64,000 bases of DNA, taken from Luxibacter massiliensis. Its GTDB lineage: Bacteria > Bacillota > Clostridia > Lachnospirales > Lachnospiraceae. Shown here piece after piece: positions 35,076 to 44,326 of this stretch. A program made the position numbers and the translations under genes. Below the pieces are notes generated by a model that ran no database searches, was not told where the DNA came from, and saw only the letters and a list, made by a program, of their open reading frames with translations. The stretch's first letter is position 1, and the number at the start of each line of letters is the position of its first letter. The stretch spans positions 1,798,001 to 1,862,000 of the forward strand of contig NZ_UWOE01000001.1 of assembly GCF_900604355.1 (NCBI RefSeq). The letters run 5' to 3'.

Positions 35076-35813
35076 CTATTCCTTCTCTTTTGCTTCTGCT
35101 TTTATAATCTCTGCTTCTGCTGGAAAAATACCGCCTCCGCAGGAGTCTTTCCGGCCACAGGATTCACATCCCGTTCCACATCCGATTTTCTCTGCCGCCG
35201 GATCCCCTCTTCTTGCCAAGCGGTTTTTAACCTTATTCTGCAGGGCAGTCAGACAGGCGAGAACAAAGAATGCGCCAGGAGCCAGTATAAAAATTGTCAC
35301 AGGCTCATAGGAGGAAGGCAGTACTTGTATGTCAAATATCTTTCCGGCGCCAATCAATTCTCTGACCACGCCGATAGCTGTAAGTCCCACCGTAAATCCA
35401 AGTCCCATCCCTATTCCGTCAAACATGGATGGAAGTATGGGGTTTTTAGAGGCATAGCTCTCTGCCCTTCCCAAAATAATGCAGTTTACCACAATGAGAG
35501 GGATATACAGTCCCAGAGAAGCATATAAGCTTGGGACAAAACCTTCCAACAGAAACTGCACGATAGTAACAAATGAGGCCACTACTACAATAAATGCCGG
35601 CATTCTGACTGAATCCGGGATAATCTTCCTGAGCATGGAAATCAGCATATTTGACAGTACAAGCACCACTGTGGTGGAAAGTCCCATGCCTATGCCATTG
35701 ACTGCTGACGTGGTGACTGCCAGTGTAGGGCACATTCCCAGCATCAGTACAAAAGTAGGGTTTTCTTTAATCAGGCCGTTAAACAGTCTTTCTCCGTACT
35801 TATTCATCAACAC
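35076..35813 (-). CDS. rnfE: Rnf complex subunit E
   Basis: The second paired membrane subunit of Rnf, 245 residues with about six membrane segments. LMLGMCPTLAVTTS and IVVNCIILGRAE contain the Cys residues that share the membrane Fe-S site with RnfA. The C-terminal tail of about 40 residues is soluble and Cys-rich (GCGTGCESCGRKDSCGGG), longer than in most RnfE and possibly able to bind metal. It overlaps rnfG by 14 bp. Confidence 0.93.
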   Translation of the reverse strand: MLMNKYGERLFNGLIKENPTFVLMLGMCPTLAVTTSAVNGIGMGLSTTVVLVLSNMLISMLRKIIPDSVRMPAFIVVVASFVTIVQFLLEGFVPSLYASLGLYIPLIVVNCIILGRAESYASKNPILPSMFDGIGMGLGFTVGLTAIGVVRELIGAGKIFDIQVLPSSYEPVTIFILAPGAFFVLACLTALQNKVKNRLARRGDPAAEKIGCGTGCESCGRKDSCGGGIFPAEAEIIKAEAKEKE

Positions 35814-36414
35814 TACCTCCTAACACGTTCTGGAAATATACAAGGGCAGAATCCACTGCGTTTGTCACCGCACTTGTAGTGATTGTTGCCCCGCTGAGTG
35901 CGTCAATCTTATCATCGCCCTCTTCTCCACTTTTTGTATAGGAGAATTTTTCTACCTGCTTATCCTTAAACTGATTTTTAAATTCTGGTTCATCTGCTTT
36001 CATGCCTAATCCCGCTGTCTCATTGATAGAAAGCATATCAATCCCCTTTACGGTCCCGTCATTTAAGATCCCTACGGAGATCTGGATATCCCCAGCATAT
36101 CCCTCATGGGAAGTGGCCGTAATAACATATCCGATCAGCTCGCCATTTTTATCCTCCGCCTGGGCCACCTCCGTGATATCTTCACCTGTATATCCGGCGC
36201 CTTGCAGCACTTCGGATGCTTTTGAGCCATCGAAATCCGTATAGCTTTCAAAAGATGCCGCATCTGGCAAAACCGTTCTGTATGCCTCCTGCTTAGTATT
36301 TTCTTTGGCCACTGCTATAGGGTTTTTCGTCACCTCATAAACCAACCCCAATAAAACTCCCGCAATTAAAGTGATTGCCGTAAGTATAAACGTGTTTTTT
36401 GCTATTTTATTCAT
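35800..36414 (-). CDS. rnfG: Rnf complex subunit G
   Basis: A membrane-anchored subunit carrying covalently bound FMN on the outer face. The 204 residues have one N-terminal membrane segment (about 8-27) and the flavinylation motif SGATITTSAV near residue 180, in which the second Thr receives FMN from ApbE. ApbE is encoded close by. The stop of rnfD overlaps its start by one base and its end overlaps rnfE by 14 bp, so translation is coupled. Confidence 0.94.
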   Translation of the reverse strand: MNKIAKNTFILTAITLIAGVLLGLVYEVTKNPIAVAKENTKQEAYRTVLPDAASFESYTDFDGSKASEVLQGAGYTGEDITEVAQAEDKNGELIGYVITATSHEGYAGDIQISVGILNDGTVKGIDMLSINETAGLGMKADEPEFKNQFKDKQVEKFSYTKSGEEGDDKIDALSGATITTSAVTNAVDSALVYFQNVLGGSVDE

Positions 36415-37346
36415 TATTTCTCTCCTCCTTTACCAAATGGTTTTGGAAGAGTAACCTTCTCAATCAGTGGGACTAAAAGGTTACTGATGATAATCGCATA
36501 GGAAACCCCTTCTGCCGAACCCCCAAAGAGCCTGAAAAGTCCGGTCAGAAGTCCGAGGCAGATTCCATAAACAATCTGGCCGCTCTTTGTGATTGGCGAT
36601 GTGACATAATCCGTTGCCATAAACCATGCGCCCAGCATCAGGCCGCCGCCGCACAAGTGTGCTGTTATAAAATAGGGGTCAAACCCATGGCCGCCAAAAA
36701 TGGAGATGAAAATAACAAATGTCACAATATATGTACCTGGGATTCTTAAATCAATCACTCCCATCAGCAGCAGGAACATAGCGCCTATCATAATCGCAAT
36801 CACTGATGTCTCCCCGATTGTACCACGGATATTTCCAAGCAGCATATCCATCGTATTTACGGCATTGCCCGCCCTCATTTCTGCCAGGGGGGTGGCTCCT
36901 GTCACGCCGTCATATACAAAATATGTCATGCGGCCTGTGAAGGAAATCAACAGAAAACATCTTGCTCCCAGCGCTGGGTTCATAAAATTCTGCCCCAGTC
37001 CGCCGAAAAGCTGCTTTACAACAATAATGGCAAACACAGAACCCAGCGCCCCCATCCACAAAGGCAGTGTGGGCGGCAGGTTCAGCGCAAGCAGAAGTCC
37101 CGTCACAACTGCGCTGAAATCCTTGATTGTGACGGTTTTATGCATCAGCCTCTCATATATGTACTCAGCCAGCACCGCAGAGGCAGTAGTAACAACTACC
37201 AATAGCCATGCATTCTCATGCCTGAAATTATAAATCCCAAAAATAGTGGCCGGAAGCAGTGCAATAGTTACCATCAGCATAATATTGCCGCTGGTTACTT
37301 TGTCCCGTATGTGCGGTGAGGATGATATGTTTAATTTCTCGTTCAC
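36414..37346 (-). CDS. rnfD: Rnf complex subunit D
   Basis: A polytopic membrane subunit with covalently bound FMN, 310 residues and about eight membrane segments. The flavinylation site is the Thr in DGVTGATPLAEM at about residue 155. The GMNPAL-like segment NFMNPALGARCF and the late YVTSPITKSGQ are typical. It takes electrons from RnfC or RnfG side and contributes to ion movement. It lies 19 bp after rnfC. Confidence 0.94.
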   Translation of the reverse strand: MNEKLNISSSPHIRDKVTSGNIMLMVTIALLPATIFGIYNFRHENAWLLVVVTTASAVLAEYIYERLMHKTVTIKDFSAVVTGLLLALNLPPTLPLWMGALGSVFAIIVVKQLFGGLGQNFMNPALGARCFLLISFTGRMTYFVYDGVTGATPLAEMRAGNAVNTMDMLLGNIRGTIGETSVIAIMIGAMFLLLMGVIDLRIPGTYIVTFVIFISIFGGHGFDPYFITAHLCGGGLMLGAWFMATDYVTSPITKSGQIVYGICLGLLTGLFRLFGGSAEGVSYAIIISNLLVPLIEKVTLPKPFGKGGEK

Positions 37347-37365
37347 TTTTAATTCACCTCTTTTG

Positions 37366-38685
37366 TTATTTTTTCTTTCTGTTTGCCAGGGCGATTTTCC
37401 TCATTGACCCTATGGACTGCTTGAGCGGCCTCTTTGCAGGACAGACATAGCTGCAGGAACCACATTCCACGCACTCCAGGCCGTTTTGTGCCGTAAAGGT
37501 CTCTTCGTCATGTCTTTCTGCATAATCCGCCAGCCTAGAAGGAATAATACGGCTGGGGCACACTTCCACACAGCGGCCGCAGTTTATACATGGGGTGGGT
37601 TTTGACTTTGCCACTATATCCTCCTTAAACGCAAGGATGGAGGAAGAGGTTTTCGTAACCGGCGCATCCAGGGCCACCATGGCAAACCCCATCATGGGAC
37701 CGCCCGAAATCAACTTTTCAGGCTCTGTCTTAAAGCCTCCTGCAGCCTGAATAAGCTCCTGGTGGCTTGTGCCTAAAAGAACCCGGAAATTTCCAGGCTT
37801 TGCTACAGCATCCCCGCTGACAGTCACGACTCTTTCCATCAAAGGCTTTCCCTTGACCACCGCCTGGTCAATGCCTATCAGGGTTTCTACATTATCCACA
37901 ATGCATCCTGCATCAGCCGGCAGCATGGCGGCGTGTATGGCGCGCCTGGTCACCGCATAGATCAGCTGACGCTCCGCACCCTGGGGATACTTCGTCTGAA
38001 GCGCTTTAACCTCCATGCGGGTTTCCCCTTTTACGGCCTCTTTAAGCTTTTCAATGCAATCCTTTTTATTATCCTCCACTGCAAAGATACCTTTGGCATT
38101 CTTGAACAAGGATAATACAACCCGCATTCCACTCACGAGTTCTTCCGTATTCTCCAGCATCCTGCGGTAGTCTGCAGTTATGTAAGGCTCACATTCCGCA
38201 CAGTTTGCAATAATATACTCTATTTTATCTGGCTCTTTAGGAGAGAGTTTTACCTTTGTAGGGAACCCGGCGCCTCCCATACCTACGATGCCAGCCTCCC
38301 CGATTTTATTTATAATTTCCTCCTCTGTCATCTCCTCTAAAGGTTTGGCCGGTTCATACGCGACCTCCTGGTACTCCCCGTCATTTTCTACTACTATACA
38401 TTCTACCTTGCTCCCCGAAGGGTTAAAATGCTTTTCCAAACCCTTTACAGTACCTGACACTGACGCATAAACAGGAGCTGACACAAAGCCTCCCGCCTCA
38501 GCAATCTTCTGGCCTTTTAACACATGGTCGCCCTTTTTTACCATAGGATTTGCAGGAGCGCCTATATGCTGCGAAAGAGGATACACCAGACTGCCTTCAG
38601 GCAGTATAGCAGTAATGGCCTGGTCTTTTGCCAGACTTTTTCCGTCATTGGGATGAATTCCGCCTTTAAAAGTCAAAAGCCCCAT
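37366..38685 (-). CDS. rnfC: Rnf complex subunit C
   Basis: The NADH-reactive soluble subunit of Rnf, with FMN and iron-sulfur sites. The 439 residues show the N-terminal RnfC domain (LTFKGGIHPNDGKS), the NADH-binding glycine-rich GEAGIVGMGGAGFPTKVK (shortened), a SLBB-like region and two four-Cys clusters near the C-terminus (CINCGRCVEVCP and CVECGSCSYVCP). The ATG at 38685 is used; a TTG two codons earlier is less likely. It is first in the rnfCDGEAB operon with a sigma-A promoter at 38720-38748. Confidence 0.95.
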   Translation of the reverse strand: MGLLTFKGGIHPNDGKSLAKDQAITAILPEGSLVYPLSQHIGAPANPMVKKGDHVLKGQKIAEAGGFVSAPVYASVSGTVKGLEKHFNPSGSKVECIVVENDGEYQEVAYEPAKPLEEMTEEEIINKIGEAGIVGMGGAGFPTKVKLSPKEPDKIEYIIANCAECEPYITADYRRMLENTEELVSGMRVVLSLFKNAKGIFAVEDNKKDCIEKLKEAVKGETRMEVKALQTKYPQGAERQLIYAVTRRAIHAAMLPADAGCIVDNVETLIGIDQAVVKGKPLMERVVTVSGDAVAKPGNFRVLLGTSHQELIQAAGGFKTEPEKLISGGPMMGFAMVALDAPVTKTSSSILAFKEDIVAKSKPTPCINCGRCVEVCPSRIIPSRLADYAERHDEETFTAQNGLECVECGSCSYVCPAKRPLKQSIGSMRKIALANRKKK

Positions 38686-38719
38686 TCTCAATTACCTTCC
38701 TTTCTCTTTATGCAATACT

Positions 38720-38748
38720 AGAATATGTTTGATTATTACTTCCGCCAA
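38720..38748 (-). promoter_or_regulatory. Sigma-A promoter of the rnf operon
   Basis: On the minus strand TTGGCG (38748-38743) and TATTCT (38725-38720) are 17 bp apart. It lies 35 bp before the rnfC ATG, with AAGGAAGG as a ribosome site. Confidence 0.65.
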
Positions 38749-38970
38749 AATAAGTGCCCCAGCCTGCCAGGCCTCTATACAGACAAGAAAAATGCCGGCA
38801 AACAGGACATATATGGCACATGTATCAGCCTCAAACATACTCTAATATTGTACTAAAAATTGTATGCAAAATCTAGTAAATATAAACATTTTCTTGCATA
38901 TAAATCGGTACATCTTGTCGAATATTTAACACAGCCACGCCGTCCTTGGGACACTAAATTTCCGGTACGA

Positions 38971-39005
38971 GAAAAAGAGACACTGGAATATTATTCCTGT
39001 GCCTC
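38971..39005 (-). terminator. Intrinsic terminator after rpsA
   Basis: On the minus strand GAGGCAC and GTGTCTC flank the inner pair GGAAT/ATTCC and are followed by TTTTTCTC. It lies about 55 bp after the rpsA stop. Confidence 0.78.
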
Positions 39006-39059
39006 AAAATTCTATAACAGAGAATCAAAAACCTCTCTTTAAAAACCTATTTAGTACGA

Positions 39060-40139
39060 TTATTCTGTATCTGCCTGATCCTGTACTTCCGGCTCCAACG
39101 CTTTCATGCTCAGGCTGATCTTCTTGTCTGCCTCGTTCAGATCCACAATCTTAGCTGTAATCTCCTGGCCGATTGAGAGGACATCAGAAGGTTTCTCCAC
39201 ATGTGCTTTGGATATCTGGGATACATGGAGCAGTGCATCCACTCCAGGCGCAAGCTCTACAAAAGCGCCAAAGTCTGTCATACGTGCGACTCTTCCTGTT
39301 ATAACATTGCCCACAGCAAAATCTTCTGCTGCATGTGCCCATGGGTTCGTCTCAGGGAATTTGAGGCTAAGAGCAACCTTTGTATCATTGATGTCCTTCA
39401 CAAGTACTTTCAGGGAATCCCCTACCTGGAATACCTTCTTCGGGTTCTCAACCCTGCCCCAGGACATCTCAGATATATGCAGCAGTCCGTCTACGCCGCC
39501 AAGGTCTACAAAAGCGCCGAAATCTGTTACGTTTTTAACAGTGCCTTCAATTGTATCCCCAACCTGCAGTTTCGCAAATAACTCTTTCTGCCTTTCGGCC
39601 CTCTCCGCTACGAGGAGCTGCCTCCTGTCGCCGATCACACGGTTCCTTCTTGGGTTGAACTCACTGATTACAAACTCAATCTCCTGCCCTTCATATTTAC
39701 TTAAATCCTTCTCATAGGAGTCTGACACAAGACTTGCCGGAATAAATACACGAGCCTCTTCAACTGTGGCACATAAGCCGCCCCCCAGAATCTGTGTGAC
39801 AGTAGCCTTTAATACTTCTTTATTTTCAAAAGCTTCTCTGAGTCTTTCATTCCCTTTCTCTGCTGCGAGCCTCTTATATGTGAGCAGCACCTGGCCCTCT
39901 CCATCATTTACTTTCAGAACCTTCACAGTCATCGGATCGCCCACGGAAACAACAGTGGTCAAATCTACAGACTGGTCATTGGAATATTCACTTTTTGTAA
40001 CAATTCCGTCTGCCTTATATCCAATATTCAGGATAATCTCATCCGGCTTCACATCAATAACAGTCCCCTCGACTACCTCTCCGTTATGAATAGTTTTGAA
40101 TGACTCGTCTAACATTTGTTCAAAAGATAATTCTGACAT
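39060..40139 (-). CDS. rpsA: Ribosomal protein S1 homologue, four S1 domains
   Basis: An RNA-binding protein with four S1 repeats in 359 residues, comparable to the short S1 homologue of low-GC Gram-positives. Repeats start at about residues 15, 102, 188 and 272; the last two, with DFGAFVDLGGVDGLLHISE and DFGAFVELAPGVDALLHVSQ, are the most conserved. The GAGGAGG ribosome site lies inside ispH, which overlaps its start by 20 bp in a different frame. In many clostridia the same two activities are fused into one chain. It likely aids translation or mRNA binding. Confidence 0.9.
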   Translation of the reverse strand: MSELSFEQMLDESFKTIHNGEVVEGTVIDVKPDEIILNIGYKADGIVTKSEYSNDQSVDLTTVVSVGDPMTVKVLKVNDGEGQVLLTYKRLAAEKGNERLREAFENKEVLKATVTQILGGGLCATVEEARVFIPASLVSDSYEKDLSKYEGQEIEFVISEFNPRRNRVIGDRRQLLVAERAERQKELFAKLQVGDTIEGTVKNVTDFGAFVDLGGVDGLLHISEMSWGRVENPKKVFQVGDSLKVLVKDINDTKVALSLKFPETNPWAHAAEDFAVGNVITGRVARMTDFGAFVELAPGVDALLHVSQISKAHVEKPSDVLSIGQEITAKIVDLNEADKKISLSMKALEPEVQDQADTE

Positions 40140-40980
40140 TATTTTGAACCTCCTCAATTATATTGTTGGGCGTGGATGCCCCTGCTGTAATACCTACTGT
40201 TTCCACTGACCCTAATTGATTCAAATCCAAATCGTCAAGTGTCTGTATATAGTACGTATCCTTACATGCTTTCTGGCATATTTCAAATAACTTCTGGGTG
40301 TTGGAACTATGTTTGTCGCCAATCACTATCATAGCATCCACCTCTTCTGCAATGCTCTGTGCTTCAGTCTGACGCTCTTTTGTGGCACCACAGATTGTAT
40401 TTAAAACACTTACATCATAACTCTTTTCAGAAATAATTTCAACTAATTCTTTAAATTTATTGTAATTAAATGTCGTCTGGGAGACAATACAGACAGCATC
40501 CTCCTTATTTAACGGAAGCCTTTTGGCATCTTCGGCGTCTTGGACTACTGCCGCCCGGTCAGCAGACCACCCCCTGATCCCCTCCACCTCGGGATGGCAT
40601 GGATCGCCGATAATCACGATATGTTTCCCTGACTGGCTCTCTCTGCGGACAATATTGTGTATCTTTTTGACAAAAGGGCATGTGGCGTCAACAATTTCAA
40701 GTCCCCTGGCCTCCATTTTCTTATAAATGCGCTCTGGTACGCCATGAGACCGGATAATCACAGTCCCTCCTGCAAGGCTCTCTAACTCTTCCTCTGTTCT
40801 TAAGACCTGGACGCCCTGCTTTTCCATATCTTTCACAACCTCTTCATTATGGATGATGGGGCCATATGTGTAGATTTCCCTGCCCTGCTCTTTTCCACTG
40901 CCAAGCTGGCCGTACACAGTTTCTACCGCCCTCCTGACTCCAAAACAAAAACCAGCTGTCTTAGCCCTAACTACATGCAT
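40120..40980 (-). CDS. ispH: 4-hydroxy-3-methylbut-2-enyl diphosphate reductase
   Basis: The last step of the MEP isoprenoid pathway, forming IPP and DMAPP, using a 4Fe-4S cluster. The 286 residues carry the three cluster Cys residues (AGFCFGVRRA, VDATCPFVKKIH and NTICGATKERQTEA) plus His/Glu substrate contacts (RSHGVPE). It lies between cmk and rpsA, with 12 bp to cmk and a 20-bp overlap with rpsA. In this genome the IspH and S1 parts are separate frames rather than one protein. Confidence 0.96.
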   Translation of the reverse strand: MHVVRAKTAGFCFGVRRAVETVYGQLGSGKEQGREIYTYGPIIHNEEVVKDMEKQGVQVLRTEEELESLAGGTVIIRSHGVPERIYKKMEARGLEIVDATCPFVKKIHNIVRRESQSGKHIVIIGDPCHPEVEGIRGWSADRAAVVQDAEDAKRLPLNKEDAVCIVSQTTFNYNKFKELVEIISEKSYDVSVLNTICGATKERQTEAQSIAEEVDAMIVIGDKHSSNTQKLFEICQKACKDTYYIQTLDDLDLNQLGSVETVGITAGASTPNNIIEEVQNNVRIIF

Positions 40981-40992
40981 AATTTATACTCC

Positions 40993-41649
40993 TCATTTAC
41001 AAAACTTGATAATTGCCTCCACAACCTCCTCAATGGCCATGTCTGAGCTGTCTATCAGATGTGCGTCCTCTGCCTGTTTAAGGGGGGCTATATCCCTGGT
41101 CATATCACGCATATCACGTGCCTCAATATCTTTCTCTATGGCCTCATAATTGCAGGACTCCCCTTTTTCTGACAGCTCTTCATAACGTCTCCTGGCCCTT
41201 GTGGCAATGCTTGCAGTGAGGTAAATTTTCACATCCGCATTGGGAAGGATATGTGTGCCAATATCCCTGCCATCCATAATTACATCCTCTGTCTGTGCCA
41301 GATTCCTCTGAAGCTCCAGCAGCGCTTCCCTTACACTGGGAATAGCCGAAGTGACTGAAGCCATATTTCCAACAGCCTCATCTCTGAGCCGGGAAGTCAC
41401 ATTCTCACCGTTTAAAAACACCTGCTGGCTCTCTCCCTCATACTTGATGCTGATATCCGCTTTTTTACAGGCATCCCCAATCCTTTCTATATCTTTGGGG
41501 TCAATGCCGCAGTCCAGGAAGTAAAGTGCCATGGCACGGTACATGGCACCTGTGTCCACATAAATATATCCCTTTTTCTTTGCAACCAGCTTTGCTATGG
41601 TACTCTTTCCGGCGCCTGCCGGCCCATCTATCGCAACATTATATCCCAT
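40993..41649 (-). CDS. cmk: Cytidylate kinase
   Basis: Phosphorylates CMP and dCMP to the diphosphates in nucleotide salvage and lipid synthesis. The 218 residues start with the P-loop AIDGPAGAGKSTIAK, then the substrate loop DTGAMYRAMALY, the inserted NMP-binding region and DGRDIGTHILPNADVK. Motifs are intact. It is first in cmk-ispH-rpsA, a common operon in Clostridia. This is the true CMP kinase of the window, unlike the related protein at 20.2 kb. Confidence 0.96.
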   Translation of the reverse strand: MGYNVAIDGPAGAGKSTIAKLVAKKKGYIYVDTGAMYRAMALYFLDCGIDPKDIERIGDACKKADISIKYEGESQQVFLNGENVTSRLRDEAVGNMASVTSAIPSVREALLELQRNLAQTEDVIMDGRDIGTHILPNADVKIYLTASIATRARRRYEELSEKGESCNYEAIEKDIEARDMRDMTRDIAPLKQAEDAHLIDSSDMAIEEVVEAIIKFCK

Positions 41650-41746
41650 TTCTATCTCCTTTTATCTGAATTTGAAAACTCTCTTATAATTCTCACTTTT
41701 TGACTTAGCCAACCCCAGCCGGCGGCTTTTTAACTATGGCCAGGGG

Positions 41747-42085
41747 TTAAAAAACAACGGACAATACCAACGCCTCCCCTAGAATTATAAATAAGCAGAG
41801 GCCGCTTACAATCCAATTATATTGTATGTCACTTAAAAACATCTTTGAATGCGTAAGGCAGTATTTTATCTTTTTACCCCCTGTAAGAAGCATAATCAAA
41901 AGCTGCAGTATGGGAAACAAAAATATTTGTATTCTTCCTGAATGGTCGTCCGCTATTCCACTGGCAGTAAAATGCATAGGAATTTGGGCGGGCAGAAAGA
42001 AAAATACTATCAATGTAAGTATCATCCCTGCCCCTGTAATAACCCATGAGAGTCTTCTGCTGTTTATAAACTCTTTGAATTTCAT
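41747..42085 (-). CDS. DUF1648-domain membrane protein
   Basis: A 112-residue membrane protein with three hydrophobic segments (about residues 12-32, 52-68 and 90-112). The DUF1648 hallmark is FFFLPAQIPMHFTASGIADD near residues 27-50 (only partly quoted). Many such proteins occur with SdpI-type immunity proteins, but no SdpI repeat or bacteriocin is present here. It follows the baiN-like gene by 62 bp. Its role is unknown. Confidence 0.78.
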   Translation of the reverse strand: MKFKEFINSRRLSWVITGAGMILTLIVFFFLPAQIPMHFTASGIADDHSGRIQIFLFPILQLLIMLLTGGKKIKYCLTHSKMFLSDIQYNWIVSGLCLFIILGEALVLSVVF

Positions 42086-42147
42086 ATGCTATACCTTCTT
42101 TCCAGAATTCTCTAAAATCCCCTTCATTTGTATTGGCAAGCTCCTCC

Positions 42148-43377
42148 CTAAACAATAGAATTGCCTGCCAAATATGCGGTGGACCATGCAATCTGTAAAT
42201 TAAAACCTCCGGTGAGGGCATCCAAGTCCAGCACCTCCCCCGCAAAATAAAGTCCTTTCACAAGTTTTGACTCCATCGTGCCAGGATCTATCTGCCTGAC
42301 ATCAACGCCCCCTTTTGTAATAATCGCTTCTTGAAAGCCTCTCAGTCCAATGAGGGTCATATCAAATTTTTTTATGGCCCCAGCAAACTTAATCCGCTCT
42401 TTGCGGCTGACTTCATTCACTTTTTTATCCGGCGAGATTCCGCTGCGCTCAACCATAACCGGCCTAAGCTTTGCCGGAAACAGCCTGTCCACGGCATTTT
42501 TAAACTGCCGGTTTTTATTCTCCTCAAATTCTCTTAAAATCCTCTGGTCAAGCTGATCTAAGGACAGGGCCGGCTTTAAGTCTATGGACAGAGTCAGCTC
42601 CCTCTCTTCCAGCAAGGGCCCCACCTGGCTGCTGGCACTGAGAATCACAGGACCGCTTACTCCATAATGTGTAAACAACATTTCACCAAATTCTTCATAT
42701 ATCTTTTTATTGCCATCGTAAATACATACATTTGTATTTTTGAGGGACAACCCCTGCAGCTCCTTGACAAACTTCTCTTTCACTTCCATAGGCACCAGAG
42801 ACGGGCGAAGCTCTGTCACATGGTGGCCGCACGACTGGGCAAAACGGTAGCCATCCCCAGTGGAGCCTGTGGAAGGATAAGAGATGCCTCCTGTGGCCAC
42901 AATACATGCCTGGGCCTTAATCCTTCTCCCGTCTTTCAGCCGGATACAGCAAAACTCCCCATCCTTTGCCTCAACTGAAACGGCCTCCATATGTAAATGT
43001 ACCTCCACATGCAGCCTTTTCAGTTCAGCTTTCATAGCAGAAATAATATCCGAGGAGTGATCCGAGGCCGGAAACACCCTGTTCCCTCTTTCTATTTTTG
43101 TTTTAACCCCCAGCTCTTCAAAAAAAGCAATTGCCTGCTCATTTGTGAAACTGTAAAAGCCGCTGTACAAAAACTTAGGATTGCTTGCAACAGCTAGGAA
43201 CAAAGTATCCATATCCCCTGCATTTGTCAGGTTGCATCGCCCCTTCCCGGTAATAAACAGCTTTTTTCCTAGTTTTTCGTTCTTTTCATATATGTGCACC
43301 TCGTGGCCCTTTCTGGCTGCAAAAATCCCGGCCATCATCCCTGCGGCGCCGCCGCCTATTATGGCTACTTTACTCAT
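42148..43377 (-). CDS. NAD(P)/FAD-dependent oxidoreductase, HI0933/BaiN family
   Basis: A two-domain flavoprotein of 409 residues. It begins with the FAD-binding Rossmann motif VAIIGGGAAGMMAGIFAA (shortened) and has the family's TGKGRCNLTNAG, the ATGGISYPSTGSTGDG loop and the C-terminal GGVDVRQIDPGTMESK. BaiN of bile-acid-modifying clostridia belongs to the same family, but the substrate here is unknown and no bai genes are nearby. The ATG at 43377 has AAGGAG upstream; the frame overlaps the rpiR-type regulator by 8 bp. Confidence 0.87.
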   Translation of the reverse strand: MSKVAIIGGGAAGMMAGIFAARKGHEVHIYEKNEKLGKKLFITGKGRCNLTNAGDMDTLFLAVASNPKFLYSGFYSFTNEQAIAFFEELGVKTKIERGNRVFPASDHSSDIISAMKAELKRLHVEVHLHMEAVSVEAKDGEFCCIRLKDGRRIKAQACIVATGGISYPSTGSTGDGYRFAQSCGHHVTELRPSLVPMEVKEKFVKELQGLSLKNTNVCIYDGNKKIYEEFGEMLFTHYGVSGPVILSASSQVGPLLEERELTLSIDLKPALSLDQLDQRILREFEENKNRQFKNAVDRLFPAKLRPVMVERSGISPDKKVNEVSRKERIKFAGAIKKFDMTLIGLRGFQEAIITKGGVDVRQIDPGTMESKLVKGLYFAGEVLDLDALTGGFNLQIAWSTAYLAGNSIV

Positions 43378-44326
43378 CACTAACTCCTTCTGCCTTTCCT
43401 GATGTTATGGGCATTGCCTCACTTACATGATTCAGTTCGTCCCCACTGTATACTTGGTACTCCCCCCAAATTTCCTCCAAAGTCTCAAGAGTCCTTATGA
43501 CTTCTTTCTGCTTCTTCATACAGAGGGCCACAACCAGTGCATTCACCACGCTAAGCGGGGCCACAAGAGAATCTACAATCGAGGCCATATCGCTTCTGGC
43601 AATCAGGTTACAGGAGGAATACAGATTCATAGGGGAATGCACGCTGTCTGTCAGAGTAATTACTTTTGCCTTTCTGTTGCTGGCAAACTCCAGAGCTTTC
43701 AAAGTACGCATGGAATATCTGGGAAAGCTGATCCCGATGATCACATCTTCTGCATTAATGCGGATCAATTGTTCAAATATCTCACTGGAGCTATTTGTAT
43801 TTACAGCTGTCACATTCTCACATATTAGATTCAGGTAAAATGTGAGGAAAGAAGCAAGGGGCGCACAGCTTCTGATTCCGATCACATATATTTTCCGGGC
43901 ATTCAAAATTGTATCTATAGCGAGCTCAAAGGCCTTTTGGTCAATGCTTCCCAAGGTCAGTTTAATCTTCTCAATATCGGACTGCAGCACAGTGGCCAGT
44001 ATTTCAGACTGGCTGATCCTCCCATAGGTCACCTCCATCCTCTGGATAGAATTCAGCCTGTTTCTGACCAGCTCCTCCAGTGCTTTCTGAAAGCCAGGAT
44101 ACCCTGTATACCCGAGCTGAGTGGCAAACCGGACGACGGTAGATTCACTGACCCCCACTGTTTCCCCCAGCCTGGCTGCTGTCAGGAATACAGCCTTGTC
44201 GTAGTTCGCACATACATAGTCAGCAAGCCTTTTCTGTCCCTTGCTGAGTTTTTTATATTTTTCTTCAATTCTCAACAGCAGCTCATTGGTGCCGTTCTCA
44301 CTTACGTTCAATTTATTTTCACCCAC
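43370..44326 (-). CDS. MurR/RpiR-family transcriptional regulator
   Basis: A DNA-binding regulator that usually responds to phosphosugars. The 318 residues have an N-terminal HTH_6 domain (about residues 12-85, with VGVSESTVVRFATQLGY) and a C-terminal SIS sugar-binding domain (about 125-265, with IYVIGIRSCAPLAS and IIGISFPRYSMRT). Its stop overlaps the start of the flavoprotein gene, so the two are cotranscribed. The inducer is unknown. Ligands could be N-acetylmuramate-type or pentose phosphates. Confidence 0.87.
   Translation of the reverse strand: MGENKLNVSENGTNELLLRIEEKYKKLSKGQKRLADYVCANYDKAVFLTAARLGETVGVSESTVVRFATQLGYTGYPGFQKALEELVRNRLNSIQRMEVTYGRISQSEILATVLQSDIEKIKLTLGSIDQKAFELAIDTILNARKIYVIGIRSCAPLASFLTFYLNLICENVTAVNTNSSSEIFEQLIRINAEDVIIGISFPRYSMRTLKALEFASNRKAKVITLTDSVHSPMNLYSSCNLIARSDMASIVDSLVAPLSVVNALVVALCMKKQKEVIRTLETLEEIWGEYQVYSGDELNHVSEAMPITSGKAEGVSDE

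Larger units (their letters stand above)
38686..39059. other. Gap between rnfC and rpsA
   Basis: Contains the rnf promoter (38720-38748) and the rpsA terminator (38971-39005). The rest, from about 38760 to 38960, is AT-rich with short palindromes (GCCTGCCAGGC, TGCCGGCA) but no gene with a ribosome site. Small open frames such as one near 38860 look accidental. Confidence 0.6.

Noticed and set aside
42148..43377. Assignment of the flavoprotein as a bile-acid enzyme BaiN
   Set aside because: The family is wide and no other bai genes are in the window; only the family name is justified.
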